6,031 bases of DNA from Actinomycetota bacterium. Its GTDB lineage: Bacteria > Actinomycetota > Actinomycetes > Streptosporangiales > Streptosporangiaceae. Below, piece by piece: positions 1 to 5,588 of the stretch. The notes below the pieces were generated by a model, which was not told the DNA's origin, ran no database searches, and worked only from the letters and a program-made list of their open reading frames with translations. The number at the start of each line of letters is the position of its first letter. Position 1 is the first letter of the stretch. Location: contig PLIQ01000371.1 in the NCBI GenBank assembly GCA_003140115.1, positions 2,101-8,131 on the forward strand, in the 5' to 3' direction. The translations under genes and the position numbers were made by a program.

Positions 1-493
1 CCGCGGCGACCGTGCCGCGGCTGCCCCGCATGATGGCGGCGACGTCACGTTCGCTGAGGTCGAGGTAGTACTTCAGCGCGAGCACCTCACGCTGGCGCTG
101 TGGCAGCGTGGCGATCGCGGCCAGGACGGCGCGGCGGTCCTCGCCGTCCATGACCGCGGCCTCCGCCGACCAGACCGGCGGGTCATGCTGCACCCGCAGT
201 AGCCGGGCCCGGCCACGGCTGCGGTGTACCGAACGCGTGCCGTTCACCACCGCCGTCCGCAGGTACCCGAGCACGGCGTCCGGGTCGCGGATCCTGTCCC
301 ACGCCCGGTACAAACCGAGGAACGCGTCCTGCACCACGTCCTCGGCGGTGGACTGGTCGCCGACCAGCATGAGCGCGAACCGTACCAGGTCCACGGCGTG
401 GAGCCGGAACAGGTCGTCGACAGCTGCCCCGGCCGTGGCCGGCCAGGGATCGGGCTGTGGCCCCGTGCCAGCCCGATATGTGGGGACCGTCAT
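1..493 (-). CDS. SigE-family ECF RNA polymerase sigma factor, C-terminus cut by window edge
   Basis: This is an RNA polymerase specificity subunit of the extracytoplasmic-function type. Seen: 164 codons are readable from ATG at 493 to the window edge with no stop. Residues about 25-92 look like sigma region 2 (AEDVVQDAFLGLYRAW, then YLRTAVVNGTRS). Residues about 112-164 look like region 4 (LPQRQREVLALKYYLDLSERDVA). The sequence is cut inside the recognition helix (RGSRGTVAA), where the family usually continues for a few dozen residues. Known: this arrangement and wording match the actinobacterial SigE family (TIGR02983-like). No good Shine-Dalgarno precedes ATG 493, so a leaderless transcript is possible; no in-frame start between residues 2 and 33 would keep region 2 whole. 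A cognate anti-sigma factor, if any, would lie outside the window. Confidence 0.9.
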   Translation of the reverse strand, partial: MTVPTYRAGTGPQPDPWPATAGAAVDDLFRLHAVDLVRFALMLVGDQSTAEDVVQDAFLGLYRAWDRIRDPDAVLGYLRTAVVNGTRSVHRSRGRARLLRVQHDPPVWSAEAAVMDGEDRRAVLAAIATLPQRQREVLALKYYLDLSERDVAAIMRGSRGTVAA

Positions 494-810
494 ATCTATA
501 GGACGCCGGTTGCGCGGGAAATGTTGATCGGCGCGAGCGGGTAGCTGCGCGAGCCGGCCGTCGCGGCGCTCCAAGTTTCCTCCGAACGGCCCGTGGTCGA
601 TCGCGACCTTGAGCTCGAGGCGCTCAGCGCCTTCGGCTGCGCCGGCTATTGCGACAAGCCGTCCATCTGGCAACTCGAGCACCATTTGCGTGGTTGATCC
701 GGGCTCCGCGGTGGAAAGGGTGAGCGAGCCTGGGCTCTAGGCCACCGGATCGACCGCGAAGCCCTAAACAACCGCCGAAATGGGACGCGTGGGGTTGGGA
801 TGCGGGATGG

Positions 811-898
811 GTTATGTGGCGCGGCGGCAAGGTCACCGCCTACCTCGATAAGCATCCCAGCCTGGAGCTGCTGTAAGGCGCCCGCTACAGCCCGCATG
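811..898 (+). pseudogene. Probable IS630-family transposase remnant
   Basis: Reading the plus strand through one stop gives GGKVTAYLDKHPSLELL, then TAA at 874-876, then GARYSPHD in the same frame. Known: DDE transposases of the IS630 group carry a segment of the form V-x-A/W-Y/W-L-x-x-HP-x-LEL followed by a Y-SP-x-x-NP-x-E motif ending in the last catalytic acid. The fragment fits the first part and the YSP element, with the stop where a tyrosine codon would be expected. The NPxE part is not readable in the same frame, so a frameshift or deletion near 898 is likely. No matching terminal repeats or target duplication were recognised. This is recognition from memory, without an alignment. Confidence 0.45.
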
Positions 899-1048
899 AC
901 AGACGCCGTTCGTCGAATGGTGAACGCAGAGCTAGCAGGCGCGGAGCGCAGCATTCGGAAAGACACCATCATGATCGGTATTTCTTCATTTCTTGCCGGT
1001 AGTGGCGTGACATTTACGGTGACCTTGCTTGTGCATCCACTTCACTAG
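896..1048 (+). CDS. Possible small single-helix membrane protein, 50 codons, doubtful
   Basis: From ATG at 896 the frame gives a charged N-terminus (residues 1-23, MTDAVRRMVNAELAGAERSI then RKD) and one hydrophobic segment at about residues 24-46, ending VHPLH and TAG at 1046-1048. A charged start followed by one membrane helix is a plausible small membrane protein, with the arginine/lysine cluster suggesting a cytoplasmic N-terminus. Against it: no Shine-Dalgarno precedes the ATG, third codon positions are only about half G or C, unlike neighbouring genes, and the start overlaps the transposase-like remnant. It could instead be the 3' end of a foreign gene whose front was lost. I recognise no family. 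Confidence 0.3.
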   Translation: MTDAVRRMVNAELAGAERSIRKDTIMIGISSFLAGSGVTFTVTLLVHPLH

Positions 1049-1241
1049 TGATGTGATGGCATGCTGAGGCAAATAGTGTCCTTGGCCACTCGTGCCCAGC
1101 GCACGGTCCACTGGCCTGCATTGGCCGGCGCGTCGCCGCTATCATCGCCGACTGCAATTACGCTCAGACCCAGGTGGCCAGCCTGCGTAACGCCCCGGCG
1201 CGTTTCTGACCTGGGAACTAGTGCCGCCGGTGGCGGTCGCG

Positions 1242-2051
1242 TCACGATCGCAGCACCAGCCATTTCCCGCCCGCGGCGACGGCTGTGAGTGTGCCCGCCA
1301 GCCACAGCAGAGCCCAGATCCGCTCAGGAATGTGAGTGACCTTTCTGAGATTTTCGGCGTCCTTGGCGCCGGCACCGTGGGCCACCGCGACGCGGAGGCC
1401 GGACAGCAGGAGCAGCCAGGTCATTCCGTAGATGATGACCTCCTCCAGTCCGTTGTGCGCATGACGAATCACATAGACCAATAGCGCGATGGCGGCCGGC
1501 ACCGAGAAGATACCGAAGGATTTGCGGATCAAGAACAAGAGCAACACCAGGAGCAGGATCGCGAGCCACAACACGGTGACCACACGCCCAGCCTCGATTA
1601 GTTTCGCCGCGCACAGCCCGAAGCCGCTGGGGCCCAGGTAGCCGACGATCCTTGTCAACGTTCGCCGGACCCCCGTTGTGGGGTCGTTGACGTATCTGGT
1701 TTCGCCGCTGGAATCGATGTCGATCGTCACGCTCGCGATCTTGAACCCCATGGCGAACGCGACGAGGGCGTGCGCTCCCTCGTGGGCCATCACGTTGAAC
1801 TGCTCGACGAGCGGCCAGAGGAACGGAATGATCACCACCGCGAGCGCGGCCAGGCCGATCAGCACCGCCTCGCTGCCCGACAGCGGTGCCAGGGTTCCCG
1901 GCGCTGGCGCCTGCACTGCGTACATGTACCGAGCGTGCGCGCCCATCGACGGCGCGGCAACCCCCATTCCGGGCGTATGCAGGCGAGCCTGGCCAGAATG
2001 CCGCAGAACCGGCGTCAGCCTGGTTGGCCAGACCACCGTCCGGCTTGCCAC
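1242..2051 (-). CDS. M50B-like membrane metallopeptidase
   Basis: A predicted integral-membrane zinc peptidase. Seen: numbering from the GTG at 2051 (269 residues), the first hydrophobic segment is about 62-82, followed by QFNVMAHEGAHALVAFAMG with HEGAH (an HExxH zinc motif) at 90-94. Further hydrophobic segments are about 135-150, 156-175, 178-196, 203-222 and 244-262. GYLGPSGFG at 137-145 resembles the second conserved block of the M50B-like family (PF13398 type). A third zinc ligand could not be assigned with confidence. The start is uncertain: ATGs at 1967, 1946 and 1925 are also in frame, and the last gives the usual short tail before helix 1. None has a strong Shine-Dalgarno. The gene lies just beyond the truncated end of the XRE gene, on the same strand. 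M50-type proteases can release membrane-bound regulators, but the substrate here is unknown. Confidence 0.8.
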   Translation of the reverse strand: MASRTVVWPTRLTPVLRHSGQARLHTPGMGVAAPSMGAHARYMYAVQAPAPGTLAPLSGSEAVLIGLAALAVVIIPFLWPLVEQFNVMAHEGAHALVAFAMGFKIASVTIDIDSSGETRYVNDPTTGVRRTLTRIVGYLGPSGFGLCAAKLIEAGRVVTVLWLAILLLVLLLFLIRKSFGIFSVPAAIALLVYVIRHAHNGLEEVIIYGMTWLLLLSGLRVAVAHGAGAKDAENLRKVTHIPERIWALLWLAGTLTAVAAGGKWLVLRS

Positions 2052-2174
2052 GTGTCGGCCAGTTCCGCCTCATGTGAGCCGGAGCGTAGGGTCAGACCGG
2101 CCACCGGCAGCGGAGAGTATGCTGACCCGAGACCCGACCAAAACGCTCGACAATAGGCTTGAGGAGTAGAGCCG

Positions 2175-2639
2175 TCACTCTGGGTCGTCCCGGTCCAGGA
2201 TCTGCTGGCGGGCCATCCGGGCCGCGACCCGTTCCTCGATGACGTCCTGGCTGGTGTTGGGGTGGGTTTCGAGCACGGCCCGGGCGTAGGCCTCGGTCTG
2301 CAGCAGGCCGGGGACCAGCGAGTGCTCGAACAGCCGCAGCGCGACCGCCTGGGCCTCGTACGGCTGGAACGGGCGGAACCCGGAGCTGAACGGCACGTCC
2401 CGCAGGCGCTGTTCCAGCCGGGTGAAGGTCCCCGGGGTGCCGAACGCCTCATCGCAGCGCCCGGCGAAATCCCGGGACGGGGACCGGTGCCCGGACTCGA
2501 TCATCGAGATCAGCGAGGCACTGTAGTTCACCCGCCCGGCCAGCTCCTCGCGGCCCAGCCCGGCCTGTTCCCGCTGGGCACGCAGTTCCGCAGCGAACAC
2601 CGCCAGCGCGGACCGGTCCGGATCACGCCGAGCGCCCAT
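2175..2639 (-). CDS. XRE-family regulator with truncated DUF5753 region
   Basis: A DNA-binding regulator of the helix-turn-helix type common in actinomycetes. From ATG 2639 it has 154 residues. The helix-turn-helix lies at about 13-68 (EQAGLGREELAGRVNYSASL, then ISMIESGHRSPSR). From about 84 it enters a DUF5753-like domain: PFQPYEAQAVALRLFEHSLV then PGLLQTEAYARAVLETHPNT, ending ARQQILDRDDPE and TGA at 2175-2177. Known: members are usually about 270-290 residues, so roughly the last 110-130 are missing, and none of the three downstream minus frames restores them. I chose ATG 2639 because GAGGTG (2646-2651) is placed 6 nt upstream; a GTG at 2678 is the longer alternative. Family partners often encode a DUF397 protein next door, and none is seen here. 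It may be a pseudogene, or still able to bind DNA. Confidence 0.85.
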   Translation of the reverse strand: MGARRDPDRSALAVFAAELRAQREQAGLGREELAGRVNYSASLISMIESGHRSPSRDFAGRCDEAFGTPGTFTRLEQRLRDVPFSSGFRPFQPYEAQAVALRLFEHSLVPGLLQTEAYARAVLETHPNTSQDVIEERVAARMARQQILDRDDPE

Positions 2640-2678
2640 CTGCCACACCTCGCCACGAACCGGCCGGGCCTGCCACAC
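2640..2678. promoter_or_regulatory. 9-bp direct repeat at the XRE gene start, candidate operator
   Basis: CTGCCACAC occurs at 2640-2648 and again at 2670-2678, with starts 30 bases apart (about three helical turns). One copy lies between the Shine-Dalgarno and the ATG of the XRE gene and the other covers the alternative GTG. A regulator bound to both would sit on one face of the helix over its own translation start. Autoregulation is an inference; the repeat is also compatible with chance in GC-rich DNA. Confidence 0.3.
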
Positions 2679-2690
2679 TCACCGCCGCTG

Positions 2691-2719
2691 CCCGTACAGC
2701 GCCGCGTGCTCGCTGTTAA
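2691..2719 (-). promoter_or_regulatory. Weak candidate promoter for the XRE gene
   Basis: On the minus strand TTAACA (2719-2714) is followed after 17 bases by TACGGG (2696-2691), and the XRE start lies about 50 bases downstream. The spacing is right for a principal sigma factor and the -35 is close to consensus, but the -10 lacks the final T. The divergent gene on the plus strand begins at 2789, so both promoters should fall within 2679-2788. Confidence 0.25.
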
Positions 2720-2788
2720 CGGTACGCCCGTCAGGCGCACGATGGGCAGCACCACGCTGCCGCCGGAATGCCGAGGAGGAGCCGCCCG

Positions 2789-3001
2789 ATGAGTGTCGGA
2801 CCCGGGCACGTCGAACCGCCCGCCCACCCGCTGCCCGCACTGACCACCTACGAGCTGAGCGACCATCGCCGCCAGCTTGAGCTCGCTTTGACTGCCGTCC
2901 CTGAGGAGGCAGCGGTCTGTGCCCTACTCCAGGGCCGGCTCGCCGAGGTCCTGGCCGAGCAAGACTCCCGCGTCCGCCTCCACGCCGCCGGGCACCGGTG
3001 A
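2789..3001 (+). CDS. Small hypothetical protein, 70 residues, divergent from XRE gene
   Basis: ATG 2789 follows a strong Shine-Dalgarno, GAGGAGGA at 2773-2780, eight bases upstream, which fixes the start. The protein has a Pro-rich N-terminus (residues 1-20) and then a likely helical part: TTYELSDHRRQLELALTAVP and ALLQGRLAEVLAEQDSR. Alternating charged and leucine positions suggest two amphipathic helices forming a small helical hairpin. It has no signal peptide, membrane segment or cysteine motif. It is divergently arranged with the XRE regulator and followed by another small gene 43 bases downstream. Small helical proteins of this kind occur near XRE regulators in actinomycetes, but I know no function for them. 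It is a plausible target or partner of the regulator. Confidence 0.72.
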   Translation: MSVGPGHVEPPAHPLPALTTYELSDHRRQLELALTAVPEEAAVCALLQGRLAEVLAEQDSRVRLHAAGHR

Positions 3002-3044
3002 CCGCCCCCGGCCCAGCCCGGGCCAGGCTGACGGGTCCGGCCCG

Positions 3045-3236
3045 GTGACCAGCGTGCCGCCGTCTGGGGCAGCGGCGCGCGTGTGCGGCGTCTTGCTGGA
3101 TCATCCGCGCTGGTCCGCGTTCTGGGACAAGCGCCACGGTGTGTGGCGGGTCGCCGAGGATGACCCCGACTCCGACCTGTACGCCAAAAGCAGCGACGCG
3201 GACATCGTCATCGGCTACATCCAGGCCCACGCCTGA
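3045..3236 (+). CDS. Small hypothetical protein, 63 residues
   Basis: The coding-like part begins around GTG 3045 and ends at TGA 3234-3236. After a short Ser/Pro/Ala lead it reads VCGVLLDHPRWSAFWDKRHG, then VWRVAEDDPDSDLYAKSSDA and DIVIGYIQAHA. This acidic, aromatic-rich sequence has strong codon bias and looks like a compact folded alpha/beta protein, perhaps a truncated binding module. The frame is open back to ATG 2919, but that part overlaps the preceding gene in another frame and reads as low-complexity shadow, so the GTG is preferred although its Shine-Dalgarno is poor. It probably forms one transcript with the 70-residue gene. It ends 20 bases from the convergent DJ-1 gene. No family was recognised. 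Confidence 0.65.
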   Translation: MTSVPPSGAAARVCGVLLDHPRWSAFWDKRHGVWRVAEDDPDSDLYAKSSDADIVIGYIQAHA

Positions 3237-3256
3237 CCCACCACACGACCGGGGGG

Positions 3257-3901
3257 CTATGTGGGGCGGCCGGTGAGGATGCGGCTGCGGGATTGCAGGC
3301 GGGTCACGATCTCGGCCGGAGCGCGATCTGGGGAGCCGGCGTCGTAGGGGGGCTGGGGGTCGTATTCGATGCCGAGCTGGATGGCTTGGGCGGTCTGGTC
3401 GCCCGCGATCCGGCCGGCCAGGGTCAGGGCCATGTCGATGCCGGAGGATACGCCGGCCGCGGTCACGTACTTCTCGTCGAAGACCACGCGCTCGGCTACG
3501 GGAATCGCACCGTACTGCTCGAGGTGGCCTAGGGCCAGCCAGTACGAGGTGGCCCGGCGGCCGGTCAGCAGGCCGGCGGCGGCCAGGATGAGCGAGCCGG
3601 TGCAGACCGAGGTGGTCCATGAGGTGGTCTGGTCGGCGGCCCGTAGCCACTCGTGGAGCGGGCCGTCGTGCATCTGGTCGTGCTGGCCGGGACCGCCCGG
3701 CACGAGGAGGACGTCCGGGTGCGAGACGTCCGCGAGGGCGGCCTCGGCGGTAAGGGTCAGCCGCCCGACCTCGTCGGCGATGGGACCGGGGTGCTCGGCG
3801 GCGAAGACCACCTCGGCGCCGGGCAGGCTCGTGAGCACCTGGTAGGGGCCGACCGCGTCCAGGGCGGTGAACCGGTCGAAGAGCACGATGACGATCTGCA
3901 T
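3257..3901 (-). CDS. DJ-1/PfpI family protein, isonitrile (isocyanide) hydratase-like
   Basis: A predicted cytoplasmic enzyme of 214 residues, the normal length for the family. Known: isonitrile hydratase from Pseudomonas adds water to an isocyanide to give an N-substituted formamide, using a nucleophilic cysteine (Cys101) and Asp17. Seen: the equivalents are Cys100 in TTSVCTGSLILAAAGLL and Asp15 in ALDAVGPYQVL. The C-terminal block GAIPVAERVVFDEKYVTAAG, then GIDMALTLAG and EYDPQPPYDAGSPDRAP, follows the hydratase closely and is absent from most other DJ-1 subgroups. The start at ATG 3901 is set by GAGGAG (3911-3906). That Shine-Dalgarno overlaps the TGA of the upstream regulator gene, so translation is probably coupled. 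The substrate is inferred; a related glyoxalase or other DJ-1 activity cannot be excluded. Confidence 0.88.
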   Translation of the reverse strand: MQIVIVLFDRFTALDAVGPYQVLTSLPGAEVVFAAEHPGPIADEVGRLTLTAEAALADVSHPDVLLVPGGPGQHDQMHDGPLHEWLRAADQTTSWTTSVCTGSLILAAAGLLTGRRATSYWLALGHLEQYGAIPVAERVVFDEKYVTAAGVSSGIDMALTLAGRIAGDQTAQAIQLGIEYDPQPPYDAGSPDRAPAEIVTRLQSRSRILTGRPT

Positions 3902-3909
3902 GATTCTCC

Positions 3910-4935
3910 TCAGATGCTGGCCGGGACGGGGCGGAAGCGGCGGCGGTACTCGGCCGGGCTGACGCCGAGCGCGCGGATGAAGGCGCGGCGCATGGCCTCC
4001 GGCGTGCCGTACCCGCACAAGCGGGCGGTCTCCTCCGTGCCGTCGGCGGTGTCTTCGATCCGGCGCCGGGCGGTCTCGAGCCGGACCCGGTCGACGTAGC
4101 GCCCGGGCGGCATCCCGACCTCGGCGGCGAACGCGCGGGCGAACTGGCGCGGGGACAGGCTGGCCCGGCTGGCCAGCGCCTCGACCGACAGGTCGGCGGC
4201 CGGGTGGTCGGCGATCCACTGCTGCACCTCGCGCAGCGGCTCGCGGTGGGCGAACTGGGCGGCGAGTTGGGTGCTGAATTGGGCCTGGTTGGCGGGGCGG
4301 CGCAGGAACACCACCAGATGCCGGGCGATGTCCAGCGCTGCGTCCCGGCCCAGGTCGTCTTCGGCCAGCGCCAGGGCCAGGTCGATCCCGGCGGTGACCC
4401 CGGCAGAGGTGGTGACGTTCCCGTCGGTGACGAAGATCGGGTCCGGGTCGACGGTGATCTCGGGGAACCTGGTCGCGAGCGTGGCGCAATAGGCCCAATG
4501 GGTGGTGACCCGGCGCTGGTCCAGCAGGCCCGCCGCAGCCAGCAGGAACGCGCCGGTGCAGACCGAGACCAGCCGCCGGGCACGGGGGCCGTGCGTCCGC
4601 AGCCAGGTAACGAGGTCCGGATCGGCGTCGCGCGTACCCGCGCCGCCGGGCACGAGTAGGACGTCCGGGTCGTCCGGGTGGGCGAGGTCCTGGTCAGGTG
4701 TCAGGCGCAGTCCGCTGGAGGTTCGCACCGGGCGGCCGCCCAGGCTGGCCGTGCGGATCCGGTATACGGGTCCGTCCGGACCGCCTTTGGCCGTGGGTTC
4801 GTCCGGGCTCCCGGGGGCCGCGGGGCTATGGTTCCTCGCGGACTGCCAGCGGTTGGCTCCGGCGAAGACCTCTAGCGGGCCGGTCACGTCGAGGCTCTGC
4901 ACCTCGTCGAACAGGACGATCAGGACCGTGCGCAT
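3910..4935 (-). CDS. GlxA-type transcriptional regulator (DJ-1-like domain plus AraC helix-turn-helix)
   Basis: A transcription factor of 341 residues. Residues 1-210 form a DJ-1/GATase1-like domain: VLIVLFDEVQSLDVTGPLEV at the start, DVLLVPGGAG at 91-100, and a cysteine elbow VSVCTGAFLLAAAGLL at 123-138 with Cys126. Residues about 232-335 form the AraC DNA-binding domain, with two helix-turn-helix units (LSVEALASRASLSPRQFARA and ETARLCGYGTPEAMRRAFIR). Odd: residues 31-56 are a Pro/Gly/Ser-rich insertion after the first strand. ATG 4935 is chosen because it begins the conserved core; the frame is open to 5121, but that extension runs back through mscL and is compositionally implausible. The Shine-Dalgarno is weak. 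The gene precedes and is coupled to the DJ-1 hydratase gene, so it probably controls that gene in response to a small molecule. Confidence 0.93.
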   Translation of the reverse strand: MRTVLIVLFDEVQSLDVTGPLEVFAGANRWQSARNHSPAAPGSPDEPTAKGGPDGPVYRIRTASLGGRPVRTSSGLRLTPDQDLAHPDDPDVLLVPGGAGTRDADPDLVTWLRTHGPRARRLVSVCTGAFLLAAAGLLDQRRVTTHWAYCATLATRFPEITVDPDPIFVTDGNVTTSAGVTAGIDLALALAEDDLGRDAALDIARHLVVFLRRPANQAQFSTQLAAQFAHREPLREVQQWIADHPAADLSVEALASRASLSPRQFARAFAAEVGMPPGRYVDRVRLETARRRIEDTADGTEETARLCGYGTPEAMRRAFIRALGVSPAEYRRRFRPVPASI

Positions 4936-4991
4936 GCATGTCAGTGTGCCGCCCGGGACCAAGTGGCAGCAATGACGAATACCCCACCTTT

Positions 4992-5019
4992 CCTGCCACC
5001 GCCTGGCAGGGTCAGGCGG
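4992..5019. promoter_or_regulatory. Two overlapping inverted repeats upstream of the GlxA-type gene
   Basis: CCTGCCA (4992-4998) pairs perfectly with TGGCAGG (5004-5010) around a 5-base loop. Shifted by a few bases, CCGCCTG (4999-5005) pairs perfectly with CAGGCGG (5013-5019) around a 7-base loop. The two share bases, so in RNA they exclude each other. They cover the stop codon of mscL (5012-5014) and lie about 57-84 bases upstream of the regulator start. No T-run follows on the minus strand, so a simple terminator is not well supported. An operator for the AraC-type protein or a terminator/attenuator are the alternatives. Confidence 0.4.
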
Positions 5020-5434
5020 CGACGGGCGGCTGGTCGGTGCCGCAGTACTTGCACTTGGAGGCGGCGGCCGGAAGGTCGCTGGACAGGCACGCGGGGCAGG
5101 TTTTGACGGCCGGCGGGTCACCGAACACCACTTGCCCGCGCCGGGCCTGGACCACCTTGTAGGGAATCACGATCAGGAAGTAGACCACGGCCATCAAGAT
5201 GACGAAGGAGATGATCGCGGAGATGAATTCGCCGAAATTCACGAGGGTCTTGGGATCGTCGGACCGGATCTGCACGCCCAGGCCGTTCTTGCCGCCGTCG
5301 ACGCTCTGGATGAGGGGTTTGATGATATCGGTCGTAAAGGCGGTGATCAGGCTGCTGAACGCGAGGGCCACGACCAGGCCCACCGCGACGACGATCACGT
5401 CGCCCCGCATCAGGAAGTTCTTGAATCCCCTCAT
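5012..5434 (-). CDS. mscL: Large-conductance mechanosensitive channel MscL with C-terminal zinc-ribbon motif
   Basis: A membrane channel that opens under high membrane tension to release solutes during hypo-osmotic shock. Seen, 140 residues: the N-terminal MRGFKNFLMRGDVIVVAVGL matches the MscL amphipathic helix and start of helix 1 (about 14-36). A loop follows (about 40-65), then helix 2 (about 68-92, FISAIISFVILMAVVYFLIV). The tail differs from the Escherichia coli form: CPAC at 113-116 and CKYC at 128-131 form a short zinc-ribbon-like pair in place of the usual helical bundle. ATG 5434 is set by GGAGAG (5446-5441), seven bases (5440-5434 minus start) upstream region; the frame is open to 5500 but the extra residues have no family support. 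It ends 76 bases before the GlxA-type gene. Confidence 0.95.
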   Translation of the reverse strand: MRGFKNFLMRGDVIVVAVGLVVALAFSSLITAFTTDIIKPLIQSVDGGKNGLGVQIRSDDPKTLVNFGEFISAIISFVILMAVVYFLIVIPYKVVQARRGQVVFGDPPAVKTCPACLSSDLPAAASKCKYCGTDQPPVAA

Positions 5435-5508
5435 GTACTGCTCTCCGATCGGCGGAATGGGTGACGACGTCTGCTTCGTTCTGTCGTTAGTGGCGCACAA
5501 GCCTTACG

Positions 5509-5538
5509 AGGATTCCGGCTGGCCAGCGCCCTGGTCAA
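5509..5538 (-). promoter_or_regulatory. Weak candidate promoter for mscL
   Basis: On the minus strand TTGACC (5538-5533) is followed after 18 bases by AATCCT (5514-5509), about 75 bases before the mscL start. The -35 is close to consensus for a principal sigma factor; the -10 is poor. It lies in the 154-base gap between the carboxypeptidase stop and mscL, where a separate promoter would be expected. Confidence 0.25.
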
Positions 5539-5588
5539 GCACTTTGCGGTTCCGGACGCAGACGTGTCGAAGCGGATCGCGATCGTGA

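Larger units (their letters stand above)
494..1241. other. Gene-poor stretch with decayed coding fragments
   Basis: No complete, convincing gene was found in these roughly 750 bases on either strand. Open frames on the minus strand here are rich in Arg, Pro and Ser and read as chance frames. Three pieces on the plus strand look more protein-like. One is an open stretch at 545-697 without a clear start, encoding VVDRDLELEALSAFGCAGYC and then DKPSIWQLEHHLRG before TGA. The second is a transposase-like fragment near 811-898. The third is a 50-codon frame at 896-1048. Base composition is visibly less GC-rich around 940-1070 than in the flanking genes. I infer a region of insertion and decay between the sigma factor gene and the M50 gene. 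Confidence 0.5.

Noticed and set aside
1158..1190. Inverted repeat TTACGC / GCGTAA downstream of the M50-like gene
   Set aside because: Only six paired bases with a 21-base gap and no T-run; too weak to call a terminator or attachment site.
1324..2073. A 249-codon minus-strand frame overlapping the M50-like gene
   Set aside because: Arg/Gly/Pro-rich and lacking hydrophobic segments; the other frame has clear helices and HExxH.
2116..2143. Possible minus-strand promoter for the M50-like gene (TTTTGG, 16 bases, CATACT)
   Set aside because: The -35 matches consensus poorly and the gene's start is itself uncertain.
2015..2452. Minus-strand frame continuing past the XRE stop
   Set aside because: It was examined as a possible frameshifted DUF5753 remainder, but the part below 2175 shows no resemblance to that domain.
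2679..4583. A 634-codon open frame on the minus strand
   Set aside because: It is extremely rich in Arg, Pro and Ser and runs out of frame through the DJ-1 and GlxA-type genes, and antisense to the small plus-strand genes. It is a high-GC shadow.
5575..5584. Palindrome GATCGCGATC near the carboxypeptidase stop
   Set aside because: Short palindromes of this composition are expected by chance in GC-rich DNA, and nothing else marks it as a site.
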